Shown one piece after another: positions 48,708 through 60,457 of a stretch of 64,000 nt of DNA (position 1 is the stretch's first letter; every line of letters begins with the position of its first letter). The notes beneath the pieces are model-generated. The model was not told the origin of the DNA and did no database searches. It saw only the letters and a program-made list of their open reading frames with translations. Both the position numbers and the translations under genes were made by a program. Source of the DNA: Begonia masoniana (Eukaryota > Streptophyta > Magnoliopsida > Cucurbitales > Begoniaceae). The DNA lies in assembly GCA_022432975.1 (NCBI GenBank), contig CM039508.1, forward strand, positions 49,069,646 to 49,133,645, read 5' to 3'.

Positions 48708-51700
48708 ATGGAGGTCATTAGACTTTCTTCCTCGCATTTGACAAACAATCATCCCAAAACTACAATCGAGAAATTCCATTGTAGAAAACCCATTTTCGTA
48801 AACTTCCCTCGTAATCCAGCTCGCAGAAGTTCTGACAAATACAGGCTTTACGCCATTTCACCGACTTCGTCAACAGAACCCAGTAGTCCGCCAGTGGCAG
48901 AGGTGGAAACAGATAATGGAGAAGAGAGATTCGACTGGTTCGCGCAGTGGTACCCGGTAATGCCGGTGTGTGATCTTGATAAGAGAATCCCGCATGCGAA
49001 GAAGGTGATTGGTATCGATGTGGTGGTGTGGTGGGATAGGAATGAGAATGATTGGAAGGTGTTCGACGATATGTGTCCTCATAGATTAGCCCCATTGTCC
49101 GAAGGGAGAATCGATCAGTGGGGTAGGTTGCAGTGTGTCTACCATGGCTGGTGCTTTAATGGCTCCGGTGACTGCAAATTCATTCCTCAGGCCCCCCAGA
49201 CGGTCCTCCGGTGATTAATCGCATTTCATTCACCAATTTTGATTGGTTTTATTGAATTTTATGACAAATAAGATTAGCTTTTACCCGGTTCAGCTTTTAA
49301 GGAGTTCATAACTTATTCTCTCATCAAATTAAAGAGATTTAACCTGCGAATCAAGTTTCTTAAATCTCTCTTGTTAATTTTTGTTGTTTGCTCAGGGCCC
49401 AGTTTCAGTACTAAGAGGTAGATGATTAAATTACAGAACTGGATTGAGAAAAAGATGACTTAACTTTCAGCTATTTGTTTGACGTGAAATTAAGTATTAG
49501 ATTATTTCTAACATTCTCTTAACCATACACGCCCATATTAAAGCATTAAATGTAAATGAATAGAAATAAGATTGATGAATTCAAACGTAGGATGAACTGT
49601 TTTGATATGATTTTCATTCATCATCAACATCAAGTTAATCTGTAATGTTAATTTTATTTTAATAATTGTTTTTTTTGTTTGAATATGTTCTTACCTGCTC
49701 TTTCTTCGTGTATGCATCTTTGATGGATAAATATATAACTAATTCAATAATTCCAGGTCCATACATCAAAGAAGGCTTGTGTTGGTGTTTATCCCAGCAT
49801 TGTGCAAAATGATATTGTCTGGTTTTGGCCAAAAAGCGATCCGCAGTATAAAGATATTCTTCTGGAGAGTAAACCTCCATTTATTCCAGAACTGGATGAC
49901 CCTTCATTCTCCGTCTCAATGGGTAATAGAGATATTCCATACGGGTAGGACGATGATGTTATCATCTCTTCTTTTTGAACGTTCACTAGTTCTTCTTATA
50001 GAATTTTACCAAACATGTCTTTTCAGATATTCTGCTTGTTGACTTCATGATCCAGCTGAAATTTTCTTTCATTAATGAGTTTTACGTGTGTTTTTTTAGG
50101 CAAAGTGCAATCTAGATGCTTGCGTTTGGGTCATGTACAGAGTAAACCTAAACTATTTTTTTGTCAAACGAAACATTTGGCTTTTAGTTGTCCTCAATTT
50201 GGATCTTGTCGTCAATTTATCAATGTGTACTAGATTTTCCATTTAATCAGGTATTGTAACCCAATTTCTAACCTATTAAATGATTTCTAACTCGATTTTG
50301 AACTATGTATACCTATCGACAAAGTTCAAAATCAATGGAGAGAAGATCGACAAAATTCAAAATCGCTAGAAATGTTAGAAATCATGTTAAAATACACGAT
50401 TAAATGAAAAAAAGAGGTAGGCACGTGCTAGATTTAACAAATAAATTGACGGCAAATTCTAAATTGTTGACAATGAAAAGGTAGAAGTTTTGTTTGTCAT
50501 AAAAAAAAATTTTAAGATGTAATTTGTAAATTATCCCAAATGTTATGGTATAAATTATACTTTACTTTTTTTTTGTTTCGTACTTTAGCATGAATTCTTT
50601 CCGCATCATAGAAATTTTTGATTTTTTCAGGTATGAGATTCTTGTAGAAAATCTAATGGACCCTTCACATGTTCCATATTCGCATTACGGGATATTACCA
50701 TTTCCACAGTCACTATTTCCCCAGTCGAAGAAAAGATAAGAAATTCTGAATCAACCTTACTGTCATTTTAGATCAATTCTCGATATCTTTGATATTACAG
50801 AATTCACTTTGGCTATTTCTTGCACAGTAAAGGCTGATAGAGAAGGTGGAAGACCACTTGATCTGGCTGTAACAAAAATAGACATTAATGGCTTCATTGG
50901 TGGGCAGGAATGGGGAAGTAATAAATTCATTGCTCCTTGCATCTTCTATACTTCGCCTATGACAGACATTCAGAAGAATGATCAATCTCCATCATCTGGT
51001 GAGAACATAAAGGTAAGACTCTGTTTTCATGTTTATCTGATAATATATGAAACAATGTAATCAAACGATTTTTTACAAACAAAATTTATAAAATTTCTGT
51101 AAATTGGTATGTTTTCTTGGAAACATGTGCATTAGATCTAAACAGATTTTCGAAAGAATCTGTTCTGCAACTCCGGATTTCCTTTTTTTCTTCAAAGTTG
51201 ATTGCATTTCATTTATTTGCACGATTATTCCAGCATAATATTGTTCTGCTTCTTCGGTCATGTTTCTAGCTTTGTCTTTTTTTTTCATTATCTTCATAAT
51301 ATCTCTCCTTCTGTGGAGAAATTATAGAGCCTCCACTCTCTCCCTTGCAGAGGAATTACAGAGCCCTGCACTCTCCCACTCTTTCCCTCAATATTCTCCT
51401 CCTCCTAACACTCCTCTCCCCCCACATTTATAACCTACAAAATAATAAACTCATAACAACTTTAATAATATTCCTAACAATACCGACTGCCTAAAGTTCT
51501 ACCTTGTCCTCAAGGCGGGATTAAAATTGCAAATCCACAGCGTGCGTAGGCAGTGTGGGCCGAATTTGGGCTGGGTTCACATGATTTTGAGCTGCCCATT
51601 GAAATGGTGATTGGGGTGTCACCAACTGGGAAGGGGGCGGGGCTGTCAAGCCCAGTTCAATTTGGCTATTTCTCCAAAGTCCTGGGCCAGGTCCGGTTAG

Positions 51701-54700
51701 ATGAAGGAGGGTCCATCTCTCTTCCTCCCTCTGCACTGTTTCTTCCTGCTGCTGCTCCTCCTCGCCAGATTCGTGGATAGTCTTGATATCTCCATCGGCC
51801 AACTTTTCTTTTCTCTCCTCTGCGCCTTGCTTCTCTCTCTTCGACAGAAACTCTGCATCTGCTAACTAGCGAAACGCCGATGCAGAGCGGAATGGTGGGC
51901 TAACGATGATGCGTTTTGGCGATGGTAGCGCCGTCTACGCAACTGAAGACGAAGACGCTGACCGCGTTGGGCTCGCGGGAAGGCTGCGGGCCAGGGCTGG
52001 CTGAGTGACCGCTTGGGTCGCTGGGCTGGGTCGTCGATTGTCCACTCGCTCCTGCTCCCCTTGACAGCTCGACAGTCCTCCAAGAGAGTTTCTGCCCTCT
52101 TCATCGTCGAGCTTCAGTTGTCCCGTATCCCTCTGCTTCGGAGGTGCTGCCTTCAAGGCGTTTGCTAGCAAGTCAATCTTCACCATGCTCATCGCCAGGT
52201 TCCGTTCCATCTTCGACAACCGAGCGATGCTCGCTTTGATGGAATCCCTGCCACCATTCACCGTGAGCTATCCACAACTGCTCTGATACCAATGATAGGG
52301 ATCCTAGGTATTATGGTTTCTCAAAGAAAAACAATAACAGAAACGTCCACACACCCACACAAATGTGGAGGAATTATAGAGCCTCCACTCTCTCCCTCGC
52401 AGAGGAATTACAGAGCCCTGCACTCTCCCACTCTTTCCCTCAATATTCTCCTCCTCGTAACACTCCTCTCCCCCTACATTTATAACCCACAAAATAACAA
52501 ACTCATAACAACTTTAATAATATTTCCTAATCTACCTCTTAACTAATATATTCGGTCATGTTTCTAGCTTTGTCATTTTTTTTTCATTATCTTCATAATA
52601 TCTCTCCTTCTGTGGGTACTTATTTATTTTGTTCCATGTTGACAGGTTCAGGCTCCAGCAAAGAAAATTGATCTCCTCATTTTCTTTTGTATTCCAGTTA
52701 GTCCTGGTAAAAGCAGACTAATATGGGCATTTCCTAGGAACTTTGACAAGTGGATTGACCGAATTGTCCCACGATGGGTAATTCACATCGGTCAAAACTT
52801 GATTTTAGATTCAGATACATATCTTCTACATGTAGAGGTAATTTCTTAAGATTCTGGGCTGGAAATGGATAAATCATACCTTAAAAAGATATGATAGATA
52901 AATTATGTAACTTCTTTTTTAAGAGTACCATCTTTCACATTAGAGGTCTTTTAGAAGACAAATATGTGAGATATTTGGGAGAATTATGAATATCTAGGTG
53001 TGGAGTTCTTGGTCCTGCTAGTATAATATTGTTCGTTTTGGACCAATGATAGGGAACTATATCCTCAAATTGGAATTCCTCAGTTTTATTTACAAACAAC
53101 ATAACACATAATCTATACACCGTATCGAGTTATATTCTCTTCTTACACTCACACAACTCCTCTAACGAACTAACTACCCTTACAGTTATGTAGTTACTTA
53201 TTTCCTCCCACTTTTGACCTGCTCGCATAAGTAAATCTCAAAGGAGGTCTGTCAGCAAAATCCCGCACGATTTTGTTTTTCAGTTTATCCTTATAACATG
53301 TTGTTCTAGGTATAAAAGAAAAGTCAATTTATAAATCATTCACTTTCAATTTCCAGCTATTGGTACTATGCACCTCCGTTGTTATGGATTGGGGGTCCTT
53401 ACAAATAATATAATTTTTAGTTTTCATTGTCTTTACAGTGTAGGCTGACACACCGAGAAATGACTAAAACTCATTCAAGTTATAGATATTCATATAAAGC
53501 TTGAATGTTCTATAAATGATTAGTTGATGGCAACGAATTCCGTCAAAGATTTGAACTTATTTTTTTGGAACTTCAAGAAAACAAAAACTTCTAAAAATAA
53601 GAATTATAATATTTGATTAAATGTAGAATAATTTGATGTTGGGAAGTTCTCATGGAGTGTCTTTTTTTTTTTTTTGGAGCAGGAGCATAAGATAATGGAA
53701 ATAGGACCTTCAAAATGGCAAAAAGCTTGTTATGTTCCTGTAAAATCAGACGCATTGGTGGTGGGATTTAGAAGATGGCTCAATAAATATTCCGCTGGCC
53801 AAGTCAATTGGGGAAACAAGTTCTCAGGTGCCATTCCTCCGACTCCTCCGCGAGAACAGCTCTTGGATCGGTATGCATACTCCACCGCCTCACATTATGA
53901 TTCTGCCTTTTACTATACATGAATCTGCTCTAATAATTATTTAGAATAATAATTTTTCCAAAAAAAAAAAAAACCAGAGATACAATATCAGCTATACTTT
54001 TATCAAGTTAGGAACAAATAAGGATGACAAAACATTGTGCTTCCGACTTCAAATTTATAAAATTGTAGTGGATAAGCTGTATCTTTTTTCCTTTTTTTGC
54101 TTAGTATATAGTCTAGAAGTTTTACATTTCAGTATTTATGAACACATCTATAGTATAGATACATATATTCTATGTTAACTTTGCTTTTTCTTTCGATATA
54201 TTATATACAGAAAGTGAAAGATCAAGGTTAGTGACCCGATGTTATAAAGTGTTATAACACTTCGTGTGACACCGGTTATAAATACGATATAGGACAATAT
54301 TAAAAATGCGGAAATTAACGACACAGGAGGTTGTTAACGCAGTTCGGCAATCAACCTACATCTGCGGGGCCACGCCCAGATATTAAAACATTTCACAAGT
54401 TCAAACAAGGTTACAAGACACTCGGACTAAAACAAAATAAGACTCCCTCTTATCTTTGATGCCGCTTCCTTCAACCTTCACAAGTGAAACTGTTTTGCGA
54501 GCTCCCCTCGACTTTGAAACGATCTCTCCCGAGATCTAGATAACAACAAGATCCCCTTGTTGTTGGTTCCTCCCGAAACCCGTGTTATGGCAAGATCCCC
54601 TCGCCCACGATCAAGAACGACAAGCTCCCCTTGTCAATAAATAGAACTCCTCCAGAGTTCCAAGGCAGTCTCCTCTCAAGACTGGATAATAATGAAGATC

Positions 54701-55856
54701 ACAAGAATAAACTCCTATGACACTGTCTGTGACGCTTGACAATATCTTAGGATAGGATCACCCAGAACAGGCTTCAACAAACCAGTCTTTAACAAGACCG
54801 AATCAATAATCACATACACCACACAGAAACGTGGGTGAAGAATAAAAACGCCCAGATGAATAGAGAAATTCCACAATCAAGAATAATGGCGTCGGCTCCT
54901 TTTAACATACAAAGAGAAGACTTTTATATTAAATGCTAGTGCGGCTCTGTTTCTCTCTACAATATATTCTTGAAACAGACTATTCATTCAAATAATAATA
55001 TCCCACGAAATCAGCAAAGGATCCGAAAATCACTGCCACACAAATTTAGCGCAGTGACACTTTGAATGACGCTTTAGTAAAGCATCCCAAATAATTAGGG
55101 ATATGAACCATGTTTGTTACGATTCCTTTTCCAGCAAATCACATTTGAATTGACAAAATATTCTGCCAAATATTGTCTCCAAAATAGAAGGATAGAATAA
55201 TATATATTCTAAAAGAATATAATTTCCAAAAAGATATATAACCAAAAATAATCTTTTGCCAAAAATATAATGCCAACACATCGTTGCATTAACAGAAAGT
55301 TTAGCGAGAAATATGAGAAATAATAGGTCTAATGATAATTCTAATATTTTCTCGATAAGTGATATGATTGAATGTTGCATGATATGTTTTGATCCGTCAA
55401 AAGTTGATAATTTGGAATTGGAGTAGTTCCATTTAATGTTTTTAAATTTTTATTGTTTTGGTCGGACGAATGATTCGCTTCATATATTCGTACTGACCAT
55501 AAATTTGGCATTCCGTTCCTTGTTTTACGATCAATCATCGAAGAAAAAGAAAGAAACAATTGAGCCATTTTACTTAACTATAGCTACGATTTTGCTTCAG
55601 GTATTGGACCCACGTCGTGAATTGCAGTAGTTGCAGAGTTGCTCATAAATCTCTAAAGATACTCGAAGTTGTTCTTCAAGTTATAGCTATTTCAAAGATT
55701 GGAATCACTGCAGCCGTAAAACCCGGATACCTTCCCGGAGTTGTTAGAGTGGCGTTGGTCTCCACCGGAATTCTATGCTTTGTTGCTTCAAGGTGGCTGT
55801 CCCACTTCATTTACAAAACCTTCCACTTCCATGACTATTACCACGCCTTACTTTGA
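48708..55856 (+). CDS. PTC52: PTC52/ACD1-like chloroplast Rieske oxygenase, copy C (frameshift in exon 1)
   Basis: Tandem paralog of copy B. Exons: 48708-49210, 49757-49944, 50631-50734, 50828-51012, 52646-52837, 53683-53870, 55601-55856. The Rieske ligands ([16 protein letters not shown]), the iron-site helix [15 protein letters not shown] and the C-terminal NCSSC are present. One base is missing in a C-run near 49190, so exon 1 is 503 instead of 504 bp and the frame is lost just before the donor; this could be a homopolymer error. Exon 3 carries 15 extra bases compared with copy B (QSLFP-type repeat) and the same non-GT donor (GATAAG at 50735) followed by TAA. Intron 4 holds an LTR element and intron 6 a 1080-bp solo LTR, so transcripts need to splice 1.6-1.7 kb introns. 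Confidence 0.78.
51253..51316 (+). repeat. 64-bp host intron duplication, left copy (right copy 52551-52615)
   Basis: Host sequence from TTCGGTCATGTTTCTAGC to CTTCTGTGG appears once in copy B (about 44216-44279) but on both sides of the LTR element in copy C. The length difference between the two introns (1633 versus 334 bp) equals the element plus one copy of this duplication. Confidence 0.88.
51317..52550 (-). mobile_element. Non-autonomous LTR element in intron 4 of copy C
   Basis: On the minus strand: a 5' LTR ending CCTATCA at 52293, a PBS TGGTATCAGAGC (52291-52280), an internal region with two short open frames (52261-51935 and 51802-51521; gag-like basic/acidic and Pro-rich, no RT), and a 3' LTR starting TGTTAGGAATATT at 51479 that is cut at 51317 before its expected end. 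The LTRs share the blocks AATTATAGAGCCTCCACTCT and AATTACAGAGCCCTGCACTC. The 5' LTR edge near 52528 is also imperfect. The internal end resembles the tail of gypsy polyproteins. Confidence 0.75.
54215..55294 (-). mobile_element. SIRE-type solo LTR in intron 6 of copy C
   Basis: The minus strand reads from TGTTAATGCAACG to GATCTTTCA, the same family as the LTRs at 20360 and 25324. It is 1080 bp because of an extra segment in the GGGGAGCTTG-rich region. The target duplication GAAAG is perfect (54210-54214, 55295-55299). Copy B carries the single uninterrupted site (ACAGAAAGCTTGG near 46763). Confidence 0.93.
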
Positions 55857-57729
55857 TATTGCTTTACAATACCATTTCTACACATTTGATATAAGTGGGA
55901 TTAATTCTAAATCATAAGGTTTCGAAAAATCAATTAGTGTTTTTTTTTTTAATAATTGATCGTGTTGTATGATACATTATTACTATGAATATTATCGCGG
56001 CAAAATGTCAATAATTAATTAATTATTTCAATTTCATGAATTTCACCCTTTATTTACACTTTAATTTTTATCATATGACATTCGTTAATTAGTGTAATAA
56101 TTAAGAAACAATACTAATTACACCAATTAACGAGCGTCATATCATGAAATAAAATTAGAGTGTAAAATTGAAAAAGAAACCTCACATTACTTGTTATGAA
56201 TAATGTTATGTTTATCTTATAATTTTACTTATTGACGTGTTACTTATTAATTGGTGCAGTTAATAATTTATTTTAATTATTTGTAATCTATCATATGTAC
56301 CGATTAATAAGTGTCGCATTATGAAGTAAGAAGTAAGAAGTAAGAAGTAAGAAGTAAAATTAGAGGGTATTCGTAGCACTACCCTTAATTTAATAGCATA
56401 AAACGCAACATTTGGTTAGAATGGTTTGCTTTTAGGAAAAAAAAAAAAAAAAAAACCCAACCAAATCAGGATTCAGGAGAGGTCAATCGGTTTTATGGAA
56501 CCAAGAATGCAAGTGAAATGAAAAGAAAACCGAACAGGAAACTAATTATTTACGGTAATTATCGATTTGAACCCTGTACTATACACGTTTTTTTAATTCG
56601 GCTCATGTACTAAAAAAAACGGCAAACCGAACCCTGTACTTTGATTCTGTTGTCAGTTTTGACCTTTTATCAACAATTTCATTAAAGTCTCAAAGAAAAA
56701 ACTAACAAACGATCTTGGATTCAGTTAAAATTTTTATCACATGTTCACTACTTAATGAGAAGATAATCTGAAAATTTTTGTGATTTTTTAACATATGTAC
56801 TATTTATTGAAATTTTATTTTAGTATTTTATAAAAATATTATAATAAATCATACAAATTTTATAAAATTACGAAAAGTTTTCTATTATCTACCCATGATA
56901 AGTTAAACATGTGAAAAATGTTCAAATAAATAAATTTTGTTTGATATTTTTTTAAAAATTAATTTATAAAGTAAAGAAAAAACTGAGATTAATTTAAAAA
57001 AATACCAAAAGATATTATATTTATTTGAAACTTTTTCCAGATGTTTACCATATTATGAGTAGATAATAACAAAATTTGCGTAATTTGTTTTAACTTGTAT
57101 GATTTATTATAATATTGTTAAACAATACTAAAATAAAATTACAATAAAATGTAGATGTGTTAAAAAATCACGAAAATTTCCAGATTATCTTCTCATTAAA
57201 TAATGAACATGTGGTAAAACTTTCAACTTAATCCACGATTGTTTGGTAGTTTTTTCAACGAGTGATTAATAAAATTGTTGATAGAAGGTCAAAACTGATA
57301 ACAAAATCAAAGTACAGAGTTCGGTTTGTCGATTTTTTTAGTACATGGGTCGAATTGAAAAAACGCGAATAGGAGAGGGTTCTAAATGATAATTTCCCAA
57401 TTATTATTTATTGCAGAACGATTGAAGAAAGAGACGTCAAGCGCGAAGACAGTGAAAGTATGGCGACAATCAACTGACCACTCTCTTCTCCTTTTCTCTC
57501 TCGTCTTCCCTTTTCGTGCCTGGCGATTCTGCAGCTTCAGCTCGGATTTGTTCGACCAAATTCACCATTTCCCTCTCCAGATCTCTGCGTCTTTTGAGTC
57601 ATATTTCTCTCTCCCTTTCTCTCTCTGTTTTTTTCCTTGTTTACCAACTTTCGTTTTGATTGATAGTTGAAAATCAATTTTTAGATCTAACTGGGTATTT
57701 CGAAACTCAGGCTTCGAAGAATAATTCCA
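55857..57729. other. Spacer and 5' leader of the O-fucosyltransferase gene
   Basis: This is the counterpart of 227-2062. It includes MITE-like foldback DNA (56040-56360), a perfect 7-bp tandem repeat GAAGTAA five times (56323-56357), then AT-rich spacer. An acceptor-like TTGCAG at about 57412-57417 and the CT-rich stretch 57480-57660 suggest a spliced 5' UTR. Confidence 0.55.
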
Positions 57730-59400
57730 ATGAAAGATTCGAATCCAAGCGCGGAGCCAATTGGGCAGAACCTTATCAAACTTATCAGTAATCTCTGTTT
57801 CTCGGTTTTTGTATTTTCGGTTCTCATATTTACTGTCATTGCTATAACCTACCAACCCCCAGATCCATGGTTAGAATCTGCTCCTGCTCTTACAAAGCTC
57901 TTCACTCAGTCCGAAAACGCTACTTTTAAGATCGATAGTTCCGTCCTTGATACTGGGGAGGATTTGATCACCGTTGCTTCTTCAGCAATGCCGCCTTCCT
58001 CGAGAACTATAATCACTGGAGATGTGATTGAGAAGGCTGAGGAACTTCTTGTGAATTCGACAGCCGGATCAGTCTGTGACGAACTAGGAGTCGTGAATTG
58101 TTCGGACCCTCGAGTTTTAGTTTTAGTGGAGAGGTTTAATTTGAGGGTTTTCAAGTCGATTGTGTTCTTGGAGTATCAGACACCAGTTAATGGGTCAAAA
58201 CCTGACGAATGTGATGTTTCTTGGAGGTTCCGAAGTAAGAAAGAGAAATCATGGAGGAAGTATAGGGATTTCAGGAGGTTCAAGATTGGATATGGAGAGA
58301 ATTGTACCTATAAGATAGTTCAAGCAAATCGTTGGCATTCTGGAACTAATGCTCGACGACCTAAAAGCAGAACTTATGATGCTGGTAAGAGTGGTGTACC
58401 CTCTCGTATATCTCCACAAATCCGGGACGAGGAGATCAACGACACAATCCCAACTTTGGGGTCAGACATGAACTTCAGGAAGGGAAAGTATTTGTACTAC
58501 TCGAGAGGAGGGGATTACTGTAAAGGAATGAATCATTACTTGTGGAGTTTTTTGTGTGGATTAGGCGAGGCTATGTATTTAAATAGAACCTTTGTTATGG
58601 ATTTGAATGTATGCTTATCGTCTTCTTATAATCCAAGCAACAAAGACGAAGAAGGAAAAGATTTCCGATATTACTTTGATTTTGAGCATCTTAAGGAGGT
58701 TGCATCCATTGTCGAGGACGGTGAGTTTCTTAGAAATTGGAAAAAATGGGACAAAAGCCATAAAAAGAATGTACCTGTGAGGAAGGTTGTGAGCTATAAG
58801 ACAATGCCGATGCAGCTGAAGAAAGATAAAACTACGATCATATTGCGGCAGTTTGATAATCCCGAGCCGGAGAATTACTGGTACAGAGTGTGTGAAGGGC
58901 AAGCAGCGAAATACATTCAGAGGCCATGGCATGCTTTGTGGAAATCTAAGAGATTGATGAATATAGTTTCAGAGATTAGTGGACGAATGGACTGGGATTT
59001 TGATGCAGTACATGTGGTCAGGGGAGAGAAAGCACAAAATAAAGAGCTTTGGCCTCATTTAGATGACGATACATCTCCTGATGTACTTCTTCAAAAACTT
59101 CAAGGGATGATACAGCAACGGAGGAATCTGTATATAGCCACCAATGAACCATTCTATAACTATTTCGACAAACTGAGGTCTCACTACAAAGTTCAATTAT
59201 TAGATGATTACAAAGAGTTGTGGGGAAATACAAGTGAGTGGTACAATGAAATGAAGCTTTTAAATAATGGCCGGCCGGTCGACTTCGATGGTTATATGAG
59301 AGTTGCAGTTGATACTGAGGTTCTTTATCGGGCAAAAACACGGGTCGAAACATTCTATAATTTGACCAAGGATTGTAAAGATGGAATCAACACATGCTGA
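57730..59400 (+). CDS. O-fucosyltransferase family protein (type II membrane), intact
   Basis: A single-exon frame of 556 codons. The family comprises plant GDP-fucose protein O-fucosyltransferase-like proteins of the Golgi; most members have no proven substrate. Seen here: a short cytosolic start, one membrane anchor (about residues 22-41, NLCFSVFVFSVLIFTVIAIT), then a luminal region with several N-x-S/T sites. The catalytic-type domain begins near residue 240: YLYYSRGGDYCKGMNHYLWS, LGEAMYLNRTFVMDLN, then RVCEGQAAKYIQRPWHALWK, VVRGEKAQNK, LWPHLDDDTSP and NLYIATNEP. It ends in a Cys-containing tail (DCKDGINTC). The ATG is chosen because it precedes the anchor and matches the broken copy at 2063. 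Length fits the family (about 550). No frame damage, unlike its partner. Confidence 0.9.
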   Translation: MKDSNPSAEPIGQNLIKLISNLCFSVFVFSVLIFTVIAITYQPPDPWLESAPALTKLFTQSENATFKIDSSVLDTGEDLITVASSAMPPSSRTIITGDVIEKAEELLVNSTAGSVCDELGVVNCSDPRVLVLVERFNLRVFKSIVFLEYQTPVNGSKPDECDVSWRFRSKKEKSWRKYRDFRRFKIGYGENCTYKIVQANRWHSGTNARRPKSRTYDAGKSGVPSRISPQIRDEEINDTIPTLGSDMNFRKGKYLYYSRGGDYCKGMNHYLWSFLCGLGEAMYLNRTFVMDLNVCLSSSYNPSNKDEEGKDFRYYFDFEHLKEVASIVEDGEFLRNWKKWDKSHKKNVPVRKVVSYKTMPMQLKKDKTTIILRQFDNPEPENYWYRVCEGQAAKYIQRPWHALWKSKRLMNIVSEISGRMDWDFDAVHVVRGEKAQNKELWPHLDDDTSPDVLLQKLQGMIQQRRNLYIATNEPFYNYFDKLRSHYKVQLLDDYKELWGNTSEWYNEMKLLNNGRPVDFDGYMRVAVDTEVLYRAKTRVETFYNLTKDCKDGINTC

Positions 59401-60457
59401 TCTAGTTGGTGATAGTTCTTGTAATTTTTCAATCGATTGATTCATGTCATTTACTATTTTTACTCGAGTTGTAATTTCTTGTTTTTCAACTCTGATCTTT
59501 TCTTTATTTTAGCCTAAATGAGTTGAATTCTCTTCATTTTCTTTTGTTGCCATCATATTTTTCATATGTAAATGATTTTTCTTTCATTTATTTCTAACAA
59601 ACATCTCAGGCATGATGACGTTGGGTATCAGAACTCTAAATATTAGCCCTGATGCAGAGTAATTCTTATATGGTGAGTGAACTACTGTAAATTTGTTTAT
59701 ACTTTTTTGTTCTTTTGTTGGGCTATTAATTTATTGTCCTCTGTTTTAGATACAATTATAGTATTTCCTAACCAATGTTTCACAAAAATGTACTCAATTT
59801 GGTAAAGTCTGATCTCTGTATCACAAATTTCTTGTTCCCAAGGGAGTACTTTGAACAGTCGCCTTTTAACTTGAATCTCATCTAGGGAACTCGTCTTTTA
59901 ACTTGAATCTCATCTAGGGAACTTCTCCTTTATGCATGTTAATAGGATGTGTTTTATAATCATCTTGTGGATAGATGTAAACTTAATGTTAAACTTCTTC
60001 ATTTCGTCTCATGTTCTGTTGGAAGTACTTGAGATTGTCAGCAATTCTTTGATCCTATTCCTGACTCAGATTTCTCGTGTTGTTTTTACTGATTCTGGGT
60101 TTGTATCAATGAAGAATATTGTTTATTTATCATCATTTCTCTCATGGATATCGTTGTCTAATCAACTGCTACTCTTGCAGAAACTGAAAATTACAGTCCA
60201 GAAGGTGTAAAATAGGCAGGTATTCCATTGTTATATTTGTTCTCTAGTTCTGAATCAAGATTGGTTGGCACCATTACCATTTTTATTCTTCTATCTGTGC
60301 TAATTGAGATTCTCTCTGTCAGATTGGGATCGCAGAAATAGCAATAATTTTGCTAAGGAATGAAAGAGAACCTCCATGTTCAGACTGACAGGAGCAGCCA
60401 TATCTGCACAGGTAACTAACAGTGTTCTTCATTCTTCATCTCTCTGTCAAACATTTA
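59401..60457. other. 3' flank of the O-fucosyltransferase gene
   Basis: No coding region seen. A 32-bp unit containing AACTTGAATCTCATCTAGGG occurs twice in tandem (about 59863-59926), only once in the partner copy. An acceptor-like CTCTTGCAG near 60172-60180 is followed by exon-like DNA that could be a spliced 3' UTR. Confidence 0.5.
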
